This document shows, in pieces, positions 10,228 through 18,555 of a stretch of DNA of 39,880 nucleotides (positions are counted from its first letter, which is position 1; each line of letters opens with the position of its first letter). Under the pieces are notes generated by a model, which saw only the letters and a program-made list of their open reading frames with translations, was not told the origin of the DNA and ran no database searches. The position numbers and the translations under genes are program-made. Origin of the DNA: Calditrichota bacterium (GTDB lineage: Bacteria; Calditrichota; Calditrichia; Calditrichales; Calditrichaceae). The DNA is taken from NCBI GenBank assembly GCA_013151275.1, contig JAADIP010000258.1, positions 2,774-42,653 on the forward strand, in the 5' to 3' direction.

Positions 10228-12669
10228 ATGTCACCTAATGGGAAAATAATTCCGATTTTAATAGAAGACGAGATGCGCGAATCGTATCTCGATTATTCAA
10301 TGTCTGTTATTGTCGCCCGGGCTCTTCCGGATGTTCGCGACGGCTTAAAACCGGTTCACAGACGGGTATTATACGGAATGCACGAGCTGGGAGTACAACA
10401 TACCAAACCGTATAAAAAAAGCGCAAGAATTGTAGGAGAGGTTTTAGGAAAATATCACCCCCACGGAGATATGGCTGTTTATGACACACTTGTGCGTATG
10501 GTACAGGATTTTTCGCTCCGTTATCCGTTGATTGAAGGACAGGGAAATTTCGGTTCAATCGACGGCGATTCTCCCGCCGCCATGCGTTATACCGAGGTGC
10601 GATTACACCGCATCGCGGAAGAACTTCTTATTGATATCAATAAGAACACGGTAGATTTTGTCAGAAATTTTGACGACACCCTGGACGAACCCGTGGTTCT
10701 TCCGGCAACGTTGCCCAATTTGTTAATCAACGGATCGAGCGGAATTGCCGTCGGAATGGCTACCAATATTCCGCCGCATAATTTGGGCGAAGTGGTGGCT
10801 GCTATAAAAGCGGTTATCGATAATCCCGAAATTGAAATCGATCAGATTATGCAGTATTTAAAAGGACCGGACTTTCCCACCGGCGGTATTATTTACGGAA
10901 TAGACGGTATCAGGCAGGCATATCACACCGGACACGGAAAGATAATGGTTCGCGGCAAAGTTGAAATTGAAGAAAGAAAAGGCGATAAAGAAGCCATAAT
11001 CATCAAAGAAATTCCCTATCAGGTCAATAAACTCAATCTGATCAACAAAATAGTAAGCTTAATTAAAGAAAAGAAACTGGAAGGAATTTCCGATCTTCGC
11101 GACGAATCCGATCGGGACGGCATGCGCATTGTTATCGAAGTAAAAAAAGATTACAACCCGGATGTAATCATAAACTTTTTGTACAAGCACACACAGCTCC
11201 AAAACACTTTTGGCATTAACATGCTTGCTCTGGTTAAAGGAAGACCGCGGGTTTTAAACATCAAAGAAATCATCGGGCATTTTATCGCTCACCGCATAGA
11301 AGTTATTGTAAGGCGGACTCAGCACGATTTGGACGAAGCCGAACGCCGCGCTCACATCCTGGAAGGTTTGCGGATCGCCATTGACAATATTGACGAAATA
11401 GTCGAATTGATTAAAACATCGGAAAGTCCGGAGGTAGCTAAAAACCGATTAATCGAACGATTCGGATTGACGGAGGTTCAGGCTAAAGCCATTTTGGACA
11501 TGCGCTTACAAAGATTAACCGGACTGGAAAGAGATAAAATCGAAAAAGAATACAAGCAGTTATTAGCGCTAATCGAAGAGCTGAAAACCATTCTGGCATC
11601 CAGGGAAAAACAGTTCCAAATTATTAAAGACGAATTGGATGAATTGGTAAGAAAATACGATGACGAAAGAAGAACAGAGATTGTTTCATCCATCGAAGAT
11701 TTGACCATCGAAGATTTAATAAGAGAAGAAGATGTTGTAATAACCATTTCGCATTACGGTTTTATTAAACGCTTTCCTCTTAATGAATACAGAACACAAA
11801 ACAGGGGCGGCAGAGGAATTACCGGAGCGGTAACAAAGGAAGAAGATTTTATCGAACATTTGTTTATTGCCAGCACCCATGATCATCTGTTGTTTTTTAC
11901 CGATCGCGGAAAATGTTACTGGCTGAAGGTGCATGCAATACCTGCCGGAGGCAGAACGGCAAAGGGTCGTCCGATCATTAACCTGATTAATATCGAGCCC
12001 GGCGAAAAAATAAAAGCCATTCTTGCCATTAAATCGTTTGAGGAAAACCGTTATATTCTGATGGCGACGGAAAAGGGTTTGATCAAAAAGACCCACCTTA
12101 AAGCTTTCAGCCGTCCCAGACGAGCGGGAATAATCGCCTTAAATATCAGAGAAAACGATCAGTTGATCGAAGCCAAATTATCGGACGGCGATTGCAAAGT
12201 TGCCTTTATCACCTCCGAAGGAAAAGGAATTTTATTTCACGAAAACGATGTTCGTGAAATGGGGCGTCTGGCTGCGGGGGTCAGAGCTATCCGCTTAAGA
12301 GGAAAAGATAAAGTCATTGCGATGGTGGTAGCGGATGAGGGCATGGATCTGTTAACGATTTCGGAAAAAGGGTACGGTAAAAGAACGCCGCTTTCGGAAT
12401 TTCGTTTACAAACCAGAGGCGGCAGCGGTTTAATAGCAATGAAAAAAACCGAAAAAACGGGAAAGCTGGTTAGCGCGATAGGCGTTCATGACAATCAGGA
12501 TATTGTGATCATTACCGAAAACGGCATCGTTAACCGCCAGAAGACGATGAACATCAGTCGTTACGGACGAAACACGCAGGGCGTTAGGCTAATCCGCCTT
12601 GGAGCAAACGATCGGGTTAGCGATGTGGCTAAGGTTGCCATTACCGAGGAAGAGGAAGAAGAAGAATAG
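10228..12669 (+). CDS. gyrA: DNA gyrase subunit A
   Basis: The DNA breakage-reunion subunit of gyrase. The 813-residue protein has the winged-helix core with catalytic Tyr121 in [10 protein letters not shown], the breakage domain, a coiled coil (about residues 360-490), and a C-terminal beta-pinwheel. The GyrA box QNRGGRG at residues 524-530 marks it as gyrase rather than topoisomerase IV. The C-terminus ends in a run of seven Glu, resembling the acidic tail known to tune DNA wrapping in some gyrases. Residue 82, in [10 protein letters not shown], is Met where quinolone-sensitive gyrases usually have Ser (Escherichia coli position 83). The SD GAGGAG is strong. An 11-bp inverted repeat overlaps the stop codon. 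Confidence 0.98.
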   Translation: MSPNGKIIPILIEDEMRESYLDYSMSVIVARALPDVRDGLKPVHRRVLYGMHELGVQHTKPYKKSARIVGEVLGKYHPHGDMAVYDTLVRMVQDFSLRYPLIEGQGNFGSIDGDSPAAMRYTEVRLHRIAEELLIDINKNTVDFVRNFDDTLDEPVVLPATLPNLLINGSSGIAVGMATNIPPHNLGEVVAAIKAVIDNPEIEIDQIMQYLKGPDFPTGGIIYGIDGIRQAYHTGHGKIMVRGKVEIEERKGDKEAIIIKEIPYQVNKLNLINKIVSLIKEKKLEGISDLRDESDRDGMRIVIEVKKDYNPDVIINFLYKHTQLQNTFGINMLALVKGRPRVLNIKEIIGHFIAHRIEVIVRRTQHDLDEAERRAHILEGLRIAIDNIDEIVELIKTSESPEVAKNRLIERFGLTEVQAKAILDMRLQRLTGLERDKIEKEYKQLLALIEELKTILASREKQFQIIKDELDELVRKYDDERRTEIVSSIEDLTIEDLIREEDVVITISHYGFIKRFPLNEYRTQNRGGRGITGAVTKEEDFIEHLFIASTHDHLLFFTDRGKCYWLKVHAIPAGGRTAKGRPIINLINIEPGEKIKAILAIKSFEENRYILMATEKGLIKKTHLKAFSRPRRAGIIALNIRENDQLIEAKLSDGDCKVAFITSEGKGILFHENDVREMGRLAAGVRAIRLRGKDKVIAMVVADEGMDLLTISEKGYGKRTPLSEFRLQTRGGSGLIAMKKTEKTGKLVSAIGVHDNQDIVIITENGIVNRQKTMNISRYGRNTQGVRLIRLGANDRVSDVAKVAITEEEEEEE

Positions 12670-12690
12670 TCAAAGTTTGTTTGACTATTC
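12664..12690 (+). repeat. Perfect 11-bp inverted repeat at the end of gyrA
   Basis: GAATAGTCAAA (12664-12674) and its exact reverse complement (12680-12690) are separated by a 5-base loop and include the gyrA stop codon. It can fold as an RNA hairpin at the 3' end of the gyr transcript. No U-run follows, so it is not a standard intrinsic terminator. It may protect the mRNA end. Its right arm overlaps the candidate Rex site and the TTGACT -35-like hexamer of rex. Confidence 0.6.
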
Positions 12691-12694
12691 ACAA
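12677..12694. promoter_or_regulatory. Candidate Rex operator upstream of rex
   Basis: TTGTTTGACTATTCACAA has the 7-4-7 layout of the Rex consensus TTGTGAA-N4-TTCACAA. The right half is perfect and the left half matches 4 of 7. It covers TTGACT (12681-12686), a likely -35 for rex, so binding could give autorepression. One half is degenerate and overlaps a hairpin, so confidence is low. Confidence 0.35.
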
Positions 12695-12747
12695 AAAATT
12701 TATCACATTATATATAAGGTCAGGTTTTCTATTGTTTAGGAGGGAAA

Positions 12748-13380
12748 ATGAAAAAAATATCGGACTCAACAATCAGTCGTCTTTCAACGTATTATCGCAC
12801 TCTATCAAGGTTAATAGAACAAAATGTTGAAACTGTTTCGTCCGATGAAATTGCTGAAATTAACAATATTACTTCGGCTCAGGTAAGAAAAGATTTGTCG
12901 TTTTTCGGTTCTTTCGGAAAACGCGGGCTGGGTTACAATACAAAAGACCTGAGGGAAGAGATCGCAAAAATTCTGGGCTTGAAAAAACAATGGAATGTCG
13001 CTTTGGTCGGCGTGGGGAATATCGGAAGAGCCCTGATCGATTACGCTGAATTTAAAAAACAGGGATTTATAATTAAAGCTCTGTTTGACAACGATCCTAA
13101 AAAAGTTAACACGGAAGTTGGCGGCTTAAAAATACACGATATTGAAAACGCCTGCAATATTGTTAAAAAGGAAAAAATTGAGATCGCGATTATCGCCGTT
13201 CCGGCAAAACACGCTCAGGCGGTAGTTGACACATTGGTACAATGCGGAGTAAAAGCGTTTTTGAATTTTGCGCCGGTGACAATTAAGGTTCCTTCGGATG
13301 TAATTGTCAAAAACGAAAACATGTCCATTGAGTTGGAAGCATTATCGTATTTTTTAACGCAAAATAAAAAGGGTGATTAA
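12748..13380 (+). CDS. rex: Redox-sensing transcriptional repressor Rex
   Basis: Rex represses fermentative and respiratory genes and is released from DNA when NADH rises relative to NAD+. The 210-residue product has an N-terminal winged helix (STISRLSTYYRTLSRLIEQ, then SSDEIAEINNITSAQVRKDLSFFGSFGKRGLGY, typical Rex) and a Rossmann domain with VALVGVGNIGRAL as the dinucleotide-binding loop. FDNDPKK follows the second strand and the C-terminal swap helix ends LSYFLTQ. The SD TAGGAGGG is strong. It lies 78 bases after gyrA, with its own probable promoter region, and ends in a strong terminator. Confidence 0.96.
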   Translation: MKKISDSTISRLSTYYRTLSRLIEQNVETVSSDEIAEINNITSAQVRKDLSFFGSFGKRGLGYNTKDLREEIAKILGLKKQWNVALVGVGNIGRALIDYAEFKKQGFIIKALFDNDPKKVNTEVGGLKIHDIENACNIVKKEKIEIAIIAVPAKHAQAVVDTLVQCGVKAFLNFAPVTIKVPSDVIVKNENMSIELEALSYFLTQNKKGD

Positions 13381-13400
13381 AATAATTAATCACCCTTTTT
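13366..13400. terminator. Bidirectional intrinsic terminator between rex and the TPR gene
   Basis: A 14-bp stem (AAAAAGGGTGATTA at 13366-13379 pairing with 13387-13400) with a 7-base loop ends in TTTTT on the plus strand and, read from the other side, also in TTTTT. It includes the rex stop codon. It can serve rex (+) and the convergent TPR lipoprotein gene (-). Confidence 0.85.
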
Positions 13401-13419
13401 AACCTTGAAAATCTTCCTG

Positions 13420-14502
13420 TTATTTCACACCTAATTCTTCGGCTTTCTTAAATGCATTTGTAGCTTCTTTTACATTATTTAAGTGCGAGTAAACAACACC
13501 GAGATTATACCAGAACGGTCCGTTATCTGGAAATCTTTCGACTGCCTGTTTTAAAGTTACCAGGGCTTCGTCGTATTTTTTAAGCAGAATTTCACAATTA
13601 GATTTAAAATCATAGGGCTCTTTCATAGAAGGATCGAGCTCAATGACACGTGAAAACGCCTCAATACATTTTTGCAGGTATTCGTTTTTCAGATTTTCGT
13701 CAATGCCCTCTTTTGAAGAGAGTTTGAAATAAAGCAGACCGAGGTTAAAAGGAAACGCTTTTTCTTCTTTGTTAACTTCCATTGCCTTTTGATAAGATTT
13801 GATGGCTTTATCAGCCATGCCTGCCCGGTCGTATGCTTCCGCGATTATCTGAATTGCTTCCGGATTACTCGGATCGATAGAAAGCGCTTTTTCAAGAGCT
13901 TTAATGGCTTTGTCATAGTCAGAATTTATCAATTCATAACGACCCAATTTAATATATCCGTCCGCAGAATCGGGAGCCATCTCGGTCAGTTTTGTGTAAT
14001 AAACGAGAGCGCTGTCCTTTTCACCGATCAAAGTATAGGATAAAGCTACAAGATCGATTGATTTGTAATCGGTCTGGACAATATTGGCAAGTTTGAAATA
14101 TTCAATGGCTTTTTTCAACTGTTTCTTAGCCTCATCCGTGGTACGGTCTTCCATCTTAGTAAAAGTGTTATAATTGTTTACGCCGCGATTAAACAGATTT
14201 TGATAATAATAGATTTTGGCGGCTTTGATTTTGTCCGCAAACACATTGCTTAGTTTTAAGGACTTGTCAAAAGCGCGTTTCATTTCGAGGTAGCGCTCTT
14301 TTTTTCCGTAAATTTCACCCAAAAGAAACCAGGCTTCTGCGTTATCCGGATACTTTTGTGTAGCCTCTTGAGCTAATTTTAAGGCGTTGTCAAAACGTCC
14401 TGCGTTGTAATCTACAAAAGCACCTTCCAGTTCGGGAGGACGGCAGGAAGTTAAAAAAGACAATACCAAAATCGGTATTATGAATAACACAAGTTTCTTC
14501 AT
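13420..14502 (-). CDS. TPR-repeat lipoprotein
   Basis: A 360-residue lipoprotein: the signal MKKLVLFIIPILVLSFLTSC has the lipobox Cys at residue 20, followed by RPPE. The rest is tetratricopeptide repeats from about residue 27 to the end, for example DNAEAWFLLGEIYGKKERYLEM, DSADGYIKLGRYELINSDYDKA, SNPEAIQIIAEAYDRAGMADKA and DNGPFWYNLGVVYSHLNNVKEA. TPR lipoproteins are usually scaffolds for envelope protein complexes; no specific partner can be named. The ATG overlaps the mtnA stop by 4 bases (ATGA), with SD GGAGAT inside mtnA, so it is coupled to mtnA. The pairing with a metabolic enzyme is unexplained. Confidence 0.85.
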   Translation of the reverse strand: MKKLVLFIIPILVLSFLTSCRPPELEGAFVDYNAGRFDNALKLAQEATQKYPDNAEAWFLLGEIYGKKERYLEMKRAFDKSLKLSNVFADKIKAAKIYYYQNLFNRGVNNYNTFTKMEDRTTDEAKKQLKKAIEYFKLANIVQTDYKSIDLVALSYTLIGEKDSALVYYTKLTEMAPDSADGYIKLGRYELINSDYDKAIKALEKALSIDPSNPEAIQIIAEAYDRAGMADKAIKSYQKAMEVNKEEKAFPFNLGLLYFKLSSKEGIDENLKNEYLQKCIEAFSRVIELDPSMKEPYDFKSNCEILLKKYDEALVTLKQAVERFPDNGPFWYNLGVVYSHLNNVKEATNAFKKAEELGVK

Positions 14503-15551
14503 AGAACATCTCCTTTATTATTAAAGTGTTTAAAAATTCTTGTTATTTGATCGGTGTATGGCTTTTGTAATATCCCATATTCCGTAATAATTCCGGTTAT
14601 GAGTTCTCCGGGAGTAACATCAAAGGCAGGGTTAAAGACCTCGTAAAAATCCAACGAATCGATACCCCAGAATTTCAAAACCTCATTTTTAGAACGTTGT
14701 TCGATAGGTATTTGATCCCCTTCTTTAACAGAAGGATCAAACGTTGAAAGCGGAGCGGCGACATAAAAAGGAATGTTATGATATTGAGCAAGTACGGCTA
14801 AAGGATAGGTACCGATTTTGTTTGCGGTATCTCCGTTCAAAGCAATACGATCGGCGCCGGTTATTACAAAATCAACTTTTTTATCTTTCATCAGGCATCC
14901 AGCCATATTATCGGTTATTAAGGTTGCCGGAACATTGTTTTGTTTAAGCTCCCAGTAGGTTAGCCGGGCGCCCTGTCCCACCGGTCGGGTTTCGTCAACA
15001 AAAACATGAACTTTTTTGCCCTGTTCAAAAGCTTTGTAAACCACCCCAAGGGCGGTGCCTATTCCTCCGGTAGCTAAAAAACCGGTGTTACAATGCGTCA
15101 AAATATTGAACCCGTCCGAAATAAGTTGACTGCCAAATTCTCCGATTTTATCGCAGGTTTGTTTATCCTCTTCATGAATGGCAAGCGCTTCGTTTTTCAG
15201 CACAGATAAAATTTCTTCCGCATCCGAAAGAAATTCAATTCGACCGATCATCCTGTCCGCAGCCCAGGCTAAATTAACCGCAGTGGGTCGGGCAGTTTTC
15301 AATAACTTTGCCGACTCCTTAAGTTTTTCGGCGGTCAGAGAATGATTTTTATTAAGATTTAAAGCCTCAACAACAAGTCCGTAGGCGGCGACAACGCCTA
15401 TCGCCGGAGCGCCCCGGACTTTAAGCGTCTTAATGGCTTCGATAACCTGCTCCAGTGTGGCAAGATGTAAATATTCCTGCCGGGACGGTAAAACCGTCTG
15501 ATCCAAAATTTTTAACGTATTGTTTTTAAAGCTAATTGTTTCTAAATTCAT
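14499..15551 (-). CDS. mtnA: S-methyl-5-thioribose-1-phosphate isomerase
   Basis: MtnA isomerises methylthioribose-1-phosphate to methylthioribulose-1-phosphate in methionine salvage or related shunts that recycle methylthioadenosine. The 350-residue protein shows the family motifs KVRGAPAIGVVAAYG, RPTAVNLAWA, LTHCNTGFLATGG with catalytic Cys154, VDETRPVGQGARLTYWEL, and VITGADRIALNGDTANKIGTY with the catalytic Asp. The length is normal. The motifs favour MtnA over the related eIF2B-type ribose-1,5-bisphosphate isomerases. No other salvage gene is in the window, so the rest of the pathway must lie elsewhere. The next gene, a TPR lipoprotein, overlaps it by 4 bases. Confidence 0.93.
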   Translation of the reverse strand: MNLETISFKNNTLKILDQTVLPSRQEYLHLATLEQVIEAIKTLKVRGAPAIGVVAAYGLVVEALNLNKNHSLTAEKLKESAKLLKTARPTAVNLAWAADRMIGRIEFLSDAEEILSVLKNEALAIHEEDKQTCDKIGEFGSQLISDGFNILTHCNTGFLATGGIGTALGVVYKAFEQGKKVHVFVDETRPVGQGARLTYWELKQNNVPATLITDNMAGCLMKDKKVDFVITGADRIALNGDTANKIGTYPLAVLAQYHNIPFYVAAPLSTFDPSVKEGDQIPIEQRSKNEVLKFWGIDSLDFYEVFNPAFDVTPGELITGIITEYGILQKPYTDQITRIFKHFNNKGDVL

Positions 15552-15627
15552 CTCTTAAATCAATTTTTACAAATTGTTAATTTACTAAAAAGCTTTTGTA
15601 ACACCAAATAAATTGTAAGGAAAGGCT

Positions 15628-16440
15628 ATGAGAAAGTTTGGTTTAATAGGGCTTACGATTGTTGTTTTCTTTTCGGTTTCCTTGTCTCAAAAATCTTTTG
15701 ACGAGGTTGAATTTTTGCACAATCTGAAATTATCTTATTACACATTGGAAGCAACGCCCTTAAATAATTTTGTCGCCAATGTAACAAGCGCTAAAATGGA
15801 CGCCTTTACCAAAGCAAATTGGGACACCGTTAATATCCCCCATCTCCGGATTATCTGGCAAAGACCAAATAACATCTATCTCTCGGAAATTAAGATTCCC
15901 TTTAAGATGAATTCAAAACAACGAAAAGAATATCGGGAATTACTGAACGCATTGAAAGTGCAGATCAAGGGGATTGTTCTGGACCTTCAACGCTTTTATC
16001 TGGTGGGCATATTGGACGAAACTTTAATGAACAATTATATTTTAAGAAATAATGAAGACGCCGTTCAGATGACCTTTAAAAACATTGATGATCAGGGCAC
16101 AACCGTAAAATACCTTTTGGGGATAAACGGATTATGCATGATGATCGATGTTGAATACCCCTTGCAAAACAAACAGATGTTAATTTACCCGGAATTCAAA
16201 ACCGTTGACAACAAATGGCTGTGCCAGGGATGGACCGTACAAAACATGTTAAACGGAAATGTTACAAGCGGCTTTAAACTTACCGTTAATTATGAGCAGG
16301 AAAATAAAATCTGGTTGCCGGTCAGCTTTTTTTTGGAGGTCCAGAAGGCGGATAAAAAAGATAAAATTTTCTACGATGAGATAAGGTTTTTCAATTACAG
16401 GCTAAACCAAAAAATTGATGTGGCGACGGGAAAACATTAG
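15628..16440 (+). CDS. Secreted protein of unknown function
   Basis: A 270-residue protein with a signal peptide (MRKFGLIGLTIVVFFSVSLSQ) and no further membrane segment, so it is probably periplasmic. The body alternates short strands with charged residues, for example PHLRIIWQRPNNIYLSEIK, and ends in strand-rich sequence (SGFKLTVNYEQENKIWLPVSFFLEVQ). That pattern resembles LolA/LppX-type lipoprotein-carrier folds ('rate of change along the lipid' layout: WxxPxxxYLxE), but I cannot identify it with confidence. The SD AAGGAAAGG precedes the ATG. It is divergent from mtnA, and its TAG stop overlaps the TAA stop of the anti-sigma gene on the other strand by two bases. Confidence 0.75.
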   Translation: MRKFGLIGLTIVVFFSVSLSQKSFDEVEFLHNLKLSYYTLEATPLNNFVANVTSAKMDAFTKANWDTVNIPHLRIIWQRPNNIYLSEIKIPFKMNSKQRKEYRELLNALKVQIKGIVLDLQRFYLVGILDETLMNNYILRNNEDAVQMTFKNIDDQGTTVKYLLGINGLCMMIDVEYPLQNKQMLIYPEFKTVDNKWLCQGWTVQNMLNGNVTSGFKLTVNYEQENKIWLPVSFFLEVQKADKKDKIFYDEIRFFNYRLNQKIDVATGKH

Positions 16441-16694
16441 CTGAGGTTCTCCAACAATTCTTTTAATTTTTTATCGATAGTTTCGTGCGGCAGATTTTCT
16501 TTGGCTTTTAACCGAATAATTTCTTTGAATCTTCGTTCGAATTCTATCTTTTTGTCGCACGGCAGACAATATTCTATATGTTCTTCAAAAAGACGCTTTT
16601 TCTCTTCGTCGAGCACATTATCCAAATATTGCTGAACGTATTCTTCAATATCCGCACAATCAAATTCTTGTTTATTTTTTTGGTAAGAACTCAT
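16437..16694 (-). CDS. Zinc-binding anti-sigma factor (ZAS / RsrA-like)
   Basis: An 85-residue soluble protein with no membrane helix. It carries C13, H39, C43 and C46, that is, HxxxCxxC in HIEYCLPC plus an upstream Cys. These spacings equal those I recall for RsrA (C11, H37, C41, C44), where zinc is lost and a disulfide forms on oxidation. The remainder is helical and Lys/Glu-rich, as in the sigma-binding region of anti-sigma domains. It overlaps the sigma gene by 23 bases and follows it, the normal order for a cognate pair. Inference: it holds the sigma factor in the cytoplasm and releases it under thiol oxidation; zinc binding without redox sensing is the alternative. Confidence 0.8.
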   Translation of the reverse strand: MSSYQKNKQEFDCADIEEYVQQYLDNVLDEEKKRLFEEHIEYCLPCDKKIEFERRFKEIIRLKAKENLPHETIDKKLKELLENLS

Positions 16695-17250
16695 CGGTTA
16701 TATATCCTCTTTTTTTAGCGTAATTCCACAAATAACGTTGTAATAACTTGCGCCCTCTGTATAATCTTGACATCACTGTTCCCAGGGGCGCATCGATTAT
16801 ATTGGCGATTTCATTATAAGAAAAACCTTCAACGTCGCACAAAAGAACCACAAGCCTGAATTGGTAAGGCAAATTATCCAGCGCTTCTTTTACGTCATCG
16901 TCGAACAAGTTTTCCAGAAACTCTTCCTTGGGAACCTCCTGAATAGTTACTGTTTCATCTAAACGCTTATAAAGGAAGAATTCTTCCATGTCGTCGTAAC
17001 TAACTTTTTGCGGTTGTCTGATCGCCTTCCGATAAGCGGTAATAAAGGTGTTTACTAAAATTCTGAAAACCCAGGCTCTGAAGTTTGTGTCTTTTTGAAA
17101 TTGATCAAGCGCCCGGTACGCTTTAAATAAAGTATCCTGAACAAGATCTTCCGCGTCATTTTGATTATGAGTCATCCGCAATGCAGTATTGTATAAGGAA
17201 GGAAGATGCGGTTCGATTAGTTTCGCAAATTCCTTTTGTTTGTCTGTCAC
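16672..17250 (-). CDS. ECF sigma factor, SigR-like
   Basis: An extracytoplasmic-function sigma factor of about 192 residues. Region 2 reads LYNTALRMTHNQNDAEDLVQDTLFKAYRALDQF, then TNFRAWVFRILVNTFITAYRK. Region 4 reads DVKEALDNLPYQFRLVVLLCDVEGFSYNEIANIIDAPLGTVMSRLYRGRKLL. The sequence around NTFI-x-x-YRK and DVEGFSYNEIA is strikingly like Streptomyces SigR and mycobacterial SigH as I remember them. There is no ATG: TTG 17253 or GTG 17250 both follow a GAGGGG SD (6 or 9 nt); I chose GTG. It heads a two-gene unit with its anti-sigma factor. No convincing autoregulated promoter was identified upstream. Confidence 0.92.
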   Translation of the reverse strand: MTDKQKEFAKLIEPHLPSLYNTALRMTHNQNDAEDLVQDTLFKAYRALDQFQKDTNFRAWVFRILVNTFITAYRKAIRQPQKVSYDDMEEFFLYKRLDETVTIQEVPKEEFLENLFDDDVKEALDNLPYQFRLVVLLCDVEGFSYNEIANIIDAPLGTVMSRLYRGRKLLQRYLWNYAKKRGYITDEFLPKK

Positions 17251-17321
17251 CAAAACATGCCCCTCTTTTATTTAGAACAAAAAACCTAAAAAAAATAATC
17301 GATCAAGTCAAAAAATAGAAT

Positions 17322-18554
17322 TTAATCATTTGTTTTACTTTTTAAAACGATTCGAAATGTGGAACCGTGGTTTTGCCGCGTTTCCTTGAGGAATAAACGA
17401 CCGCCGTGATAATTTTCGATAATCCGCCGCGCCAAACTTAAACCCAAACCCCAGCCTCTTTGTTTGGTGCTGAAACCGGGTTTAAAAAGTGTGCGTTTAT
17501 TCTGAGATTGAATTCCCCTGCCGTTATCCGCCACATCAATGTAAATGGTCTTTTTTTCATGATTAACGGAGGTCGAAATAGTGATTAAACCGTCTCTGTT
17601 GGGAACCATGGCGTCGATGGCGTTTTTAATTAAATTTTCCAGCACCCATTCGAATAAATCTTTGTTAAGATTCGCCGCCACGCTTTCATCATCAAAGTCG
17701 GTTTTAATCCGTATCTTTTTTTGCGTCTTCGGTAAACGACGCAGAAAATAAGAAACCACTCCCTCAATAATAGGCTTTAGTTTTTCTGGTCGCAGCTCGG
17801 GCTTGGAGCCTATTTTGGAAAAACGAGTGGCAATTTTGCTCAACCGCTTTAAATCGTTTTGAATTTCTTTAACCGCCGTACTCTTGAGACTGTCATCCAT
17901 ATTTAACAGTTCAATCCAACCGGCGATTGAGCTGAGCGGAGTACCCAATTGATGTGCGGTCTCTTTTGCCATCCCGACCCAGATGGATTGCTGTTCGCTG
18001 CGTTTAATGTAAGAAAACCCGAGATAACCGACCAACCCAAAGGCAAATGCAGCAAGTATGGCAAGATACGGAAATAGACGCAGCTTATAAAGCACATCGG
18101 GATAGCCGTAATAGTAATATCCCAAAACAATTTTATTTTGATATTTGATCGGAATGGGGGGATTTTCTTTTTTTATTCTTTCCAAAGCCTTTTGCAAAAT
18201 CAAACTGTCTTCTCTTGTAAACGCTTCGATGGGCTTAGAATCGATTTCCGGAGATATGTTCCGCCAGCTCCGCGGGTTATTTTCCGTATCAGTGTAAATA
18301 AGCGGATAATCCGCGTTTTGGATTACTTCATTAAATAAAAAATCAATATCAGTATTGGAATTAGGATTGTTAAGGCTGACTTCCAAAAGCTTGATCCGGA
18401 ATTTAACATATTCCGTGGTCTTTTTTTGTAACACGGAAACCAGGTTCTGGGAGTACCAGATTCCGGAAATCACCAGAATGATGCCGATTAAAAATAAAAA
18501 CGCTTTAAAATTTACTTTTACACGCTCACTTGAAAAATCAAGTTTTATCTTCAA
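17322..18554 (-). CDS. Membrane sensor histidine kinase, orphan
   Basis: A 410-residue kinase with two membrane helices (about residues 15-35 and 160-185) flanking a periplasmic sensor of about 120 residues that I do not recognise. The catalytic part has the H box AKETAHQLGTPLSS (phospho-acceptor His201), the N box NLIKNAIDA, G1 DNGRGI, and G2 RGWGLGLSLARRIIENYHGG. The HQLGTPLS form is frequent in FCB-group kinases. The start is TTG at 18554: the frame is open only a few codons further up and no ATG is available. It lies one base after the stop of the upstream cyclophilin lipoprotein gene, so it probably depends on coupled translation. No response regulator is in the window. Confidence 0.92.
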   Translation of the reverse strand: MKIKLDFSSERVKVNFKAFLFLIGIILVISGIWYSQNLVSVLQKKTTEYVKFRIKLLEVSLNNPNSNTDIDFLFNEVIQNADYPLIYTDTENNPRSWRNISPEIDSKPIEAFTREDSLILQKALERIKKENPPIPIKYQNKIVLGYYYYGYPDVLYKLRLFPYLAILAAFAFGLVGYLGFSYIKRSEQQSIWVGMAKETAHQLGTPLSSIAGWIELLNMDDSLKSTAVKEIQNDLKRLSKIATRFSKIGSKPELRPEKLKPIIEGVVSYFLRRLPKTQKKIRIKTDFDDESVAANLNKDLFEWVLENLIKNAIDAMVPNRDGLITISTSVNHEKKTIYIDVADNGRGIQSQNKRTLFKPGFSTKQRGWGLGLSLARRIIENYHGGRLFLKETRQNHGSTFRIVLKSKTND

Positions 18555-18555
18555 A

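Noticed and set aside
12664-12690. Inverted repeat after gyrA as an intrinsic terminator
   Set aside because: The stem is perfect but no U-run follows and the stem is AT-rich, so I list it as a repeat only.
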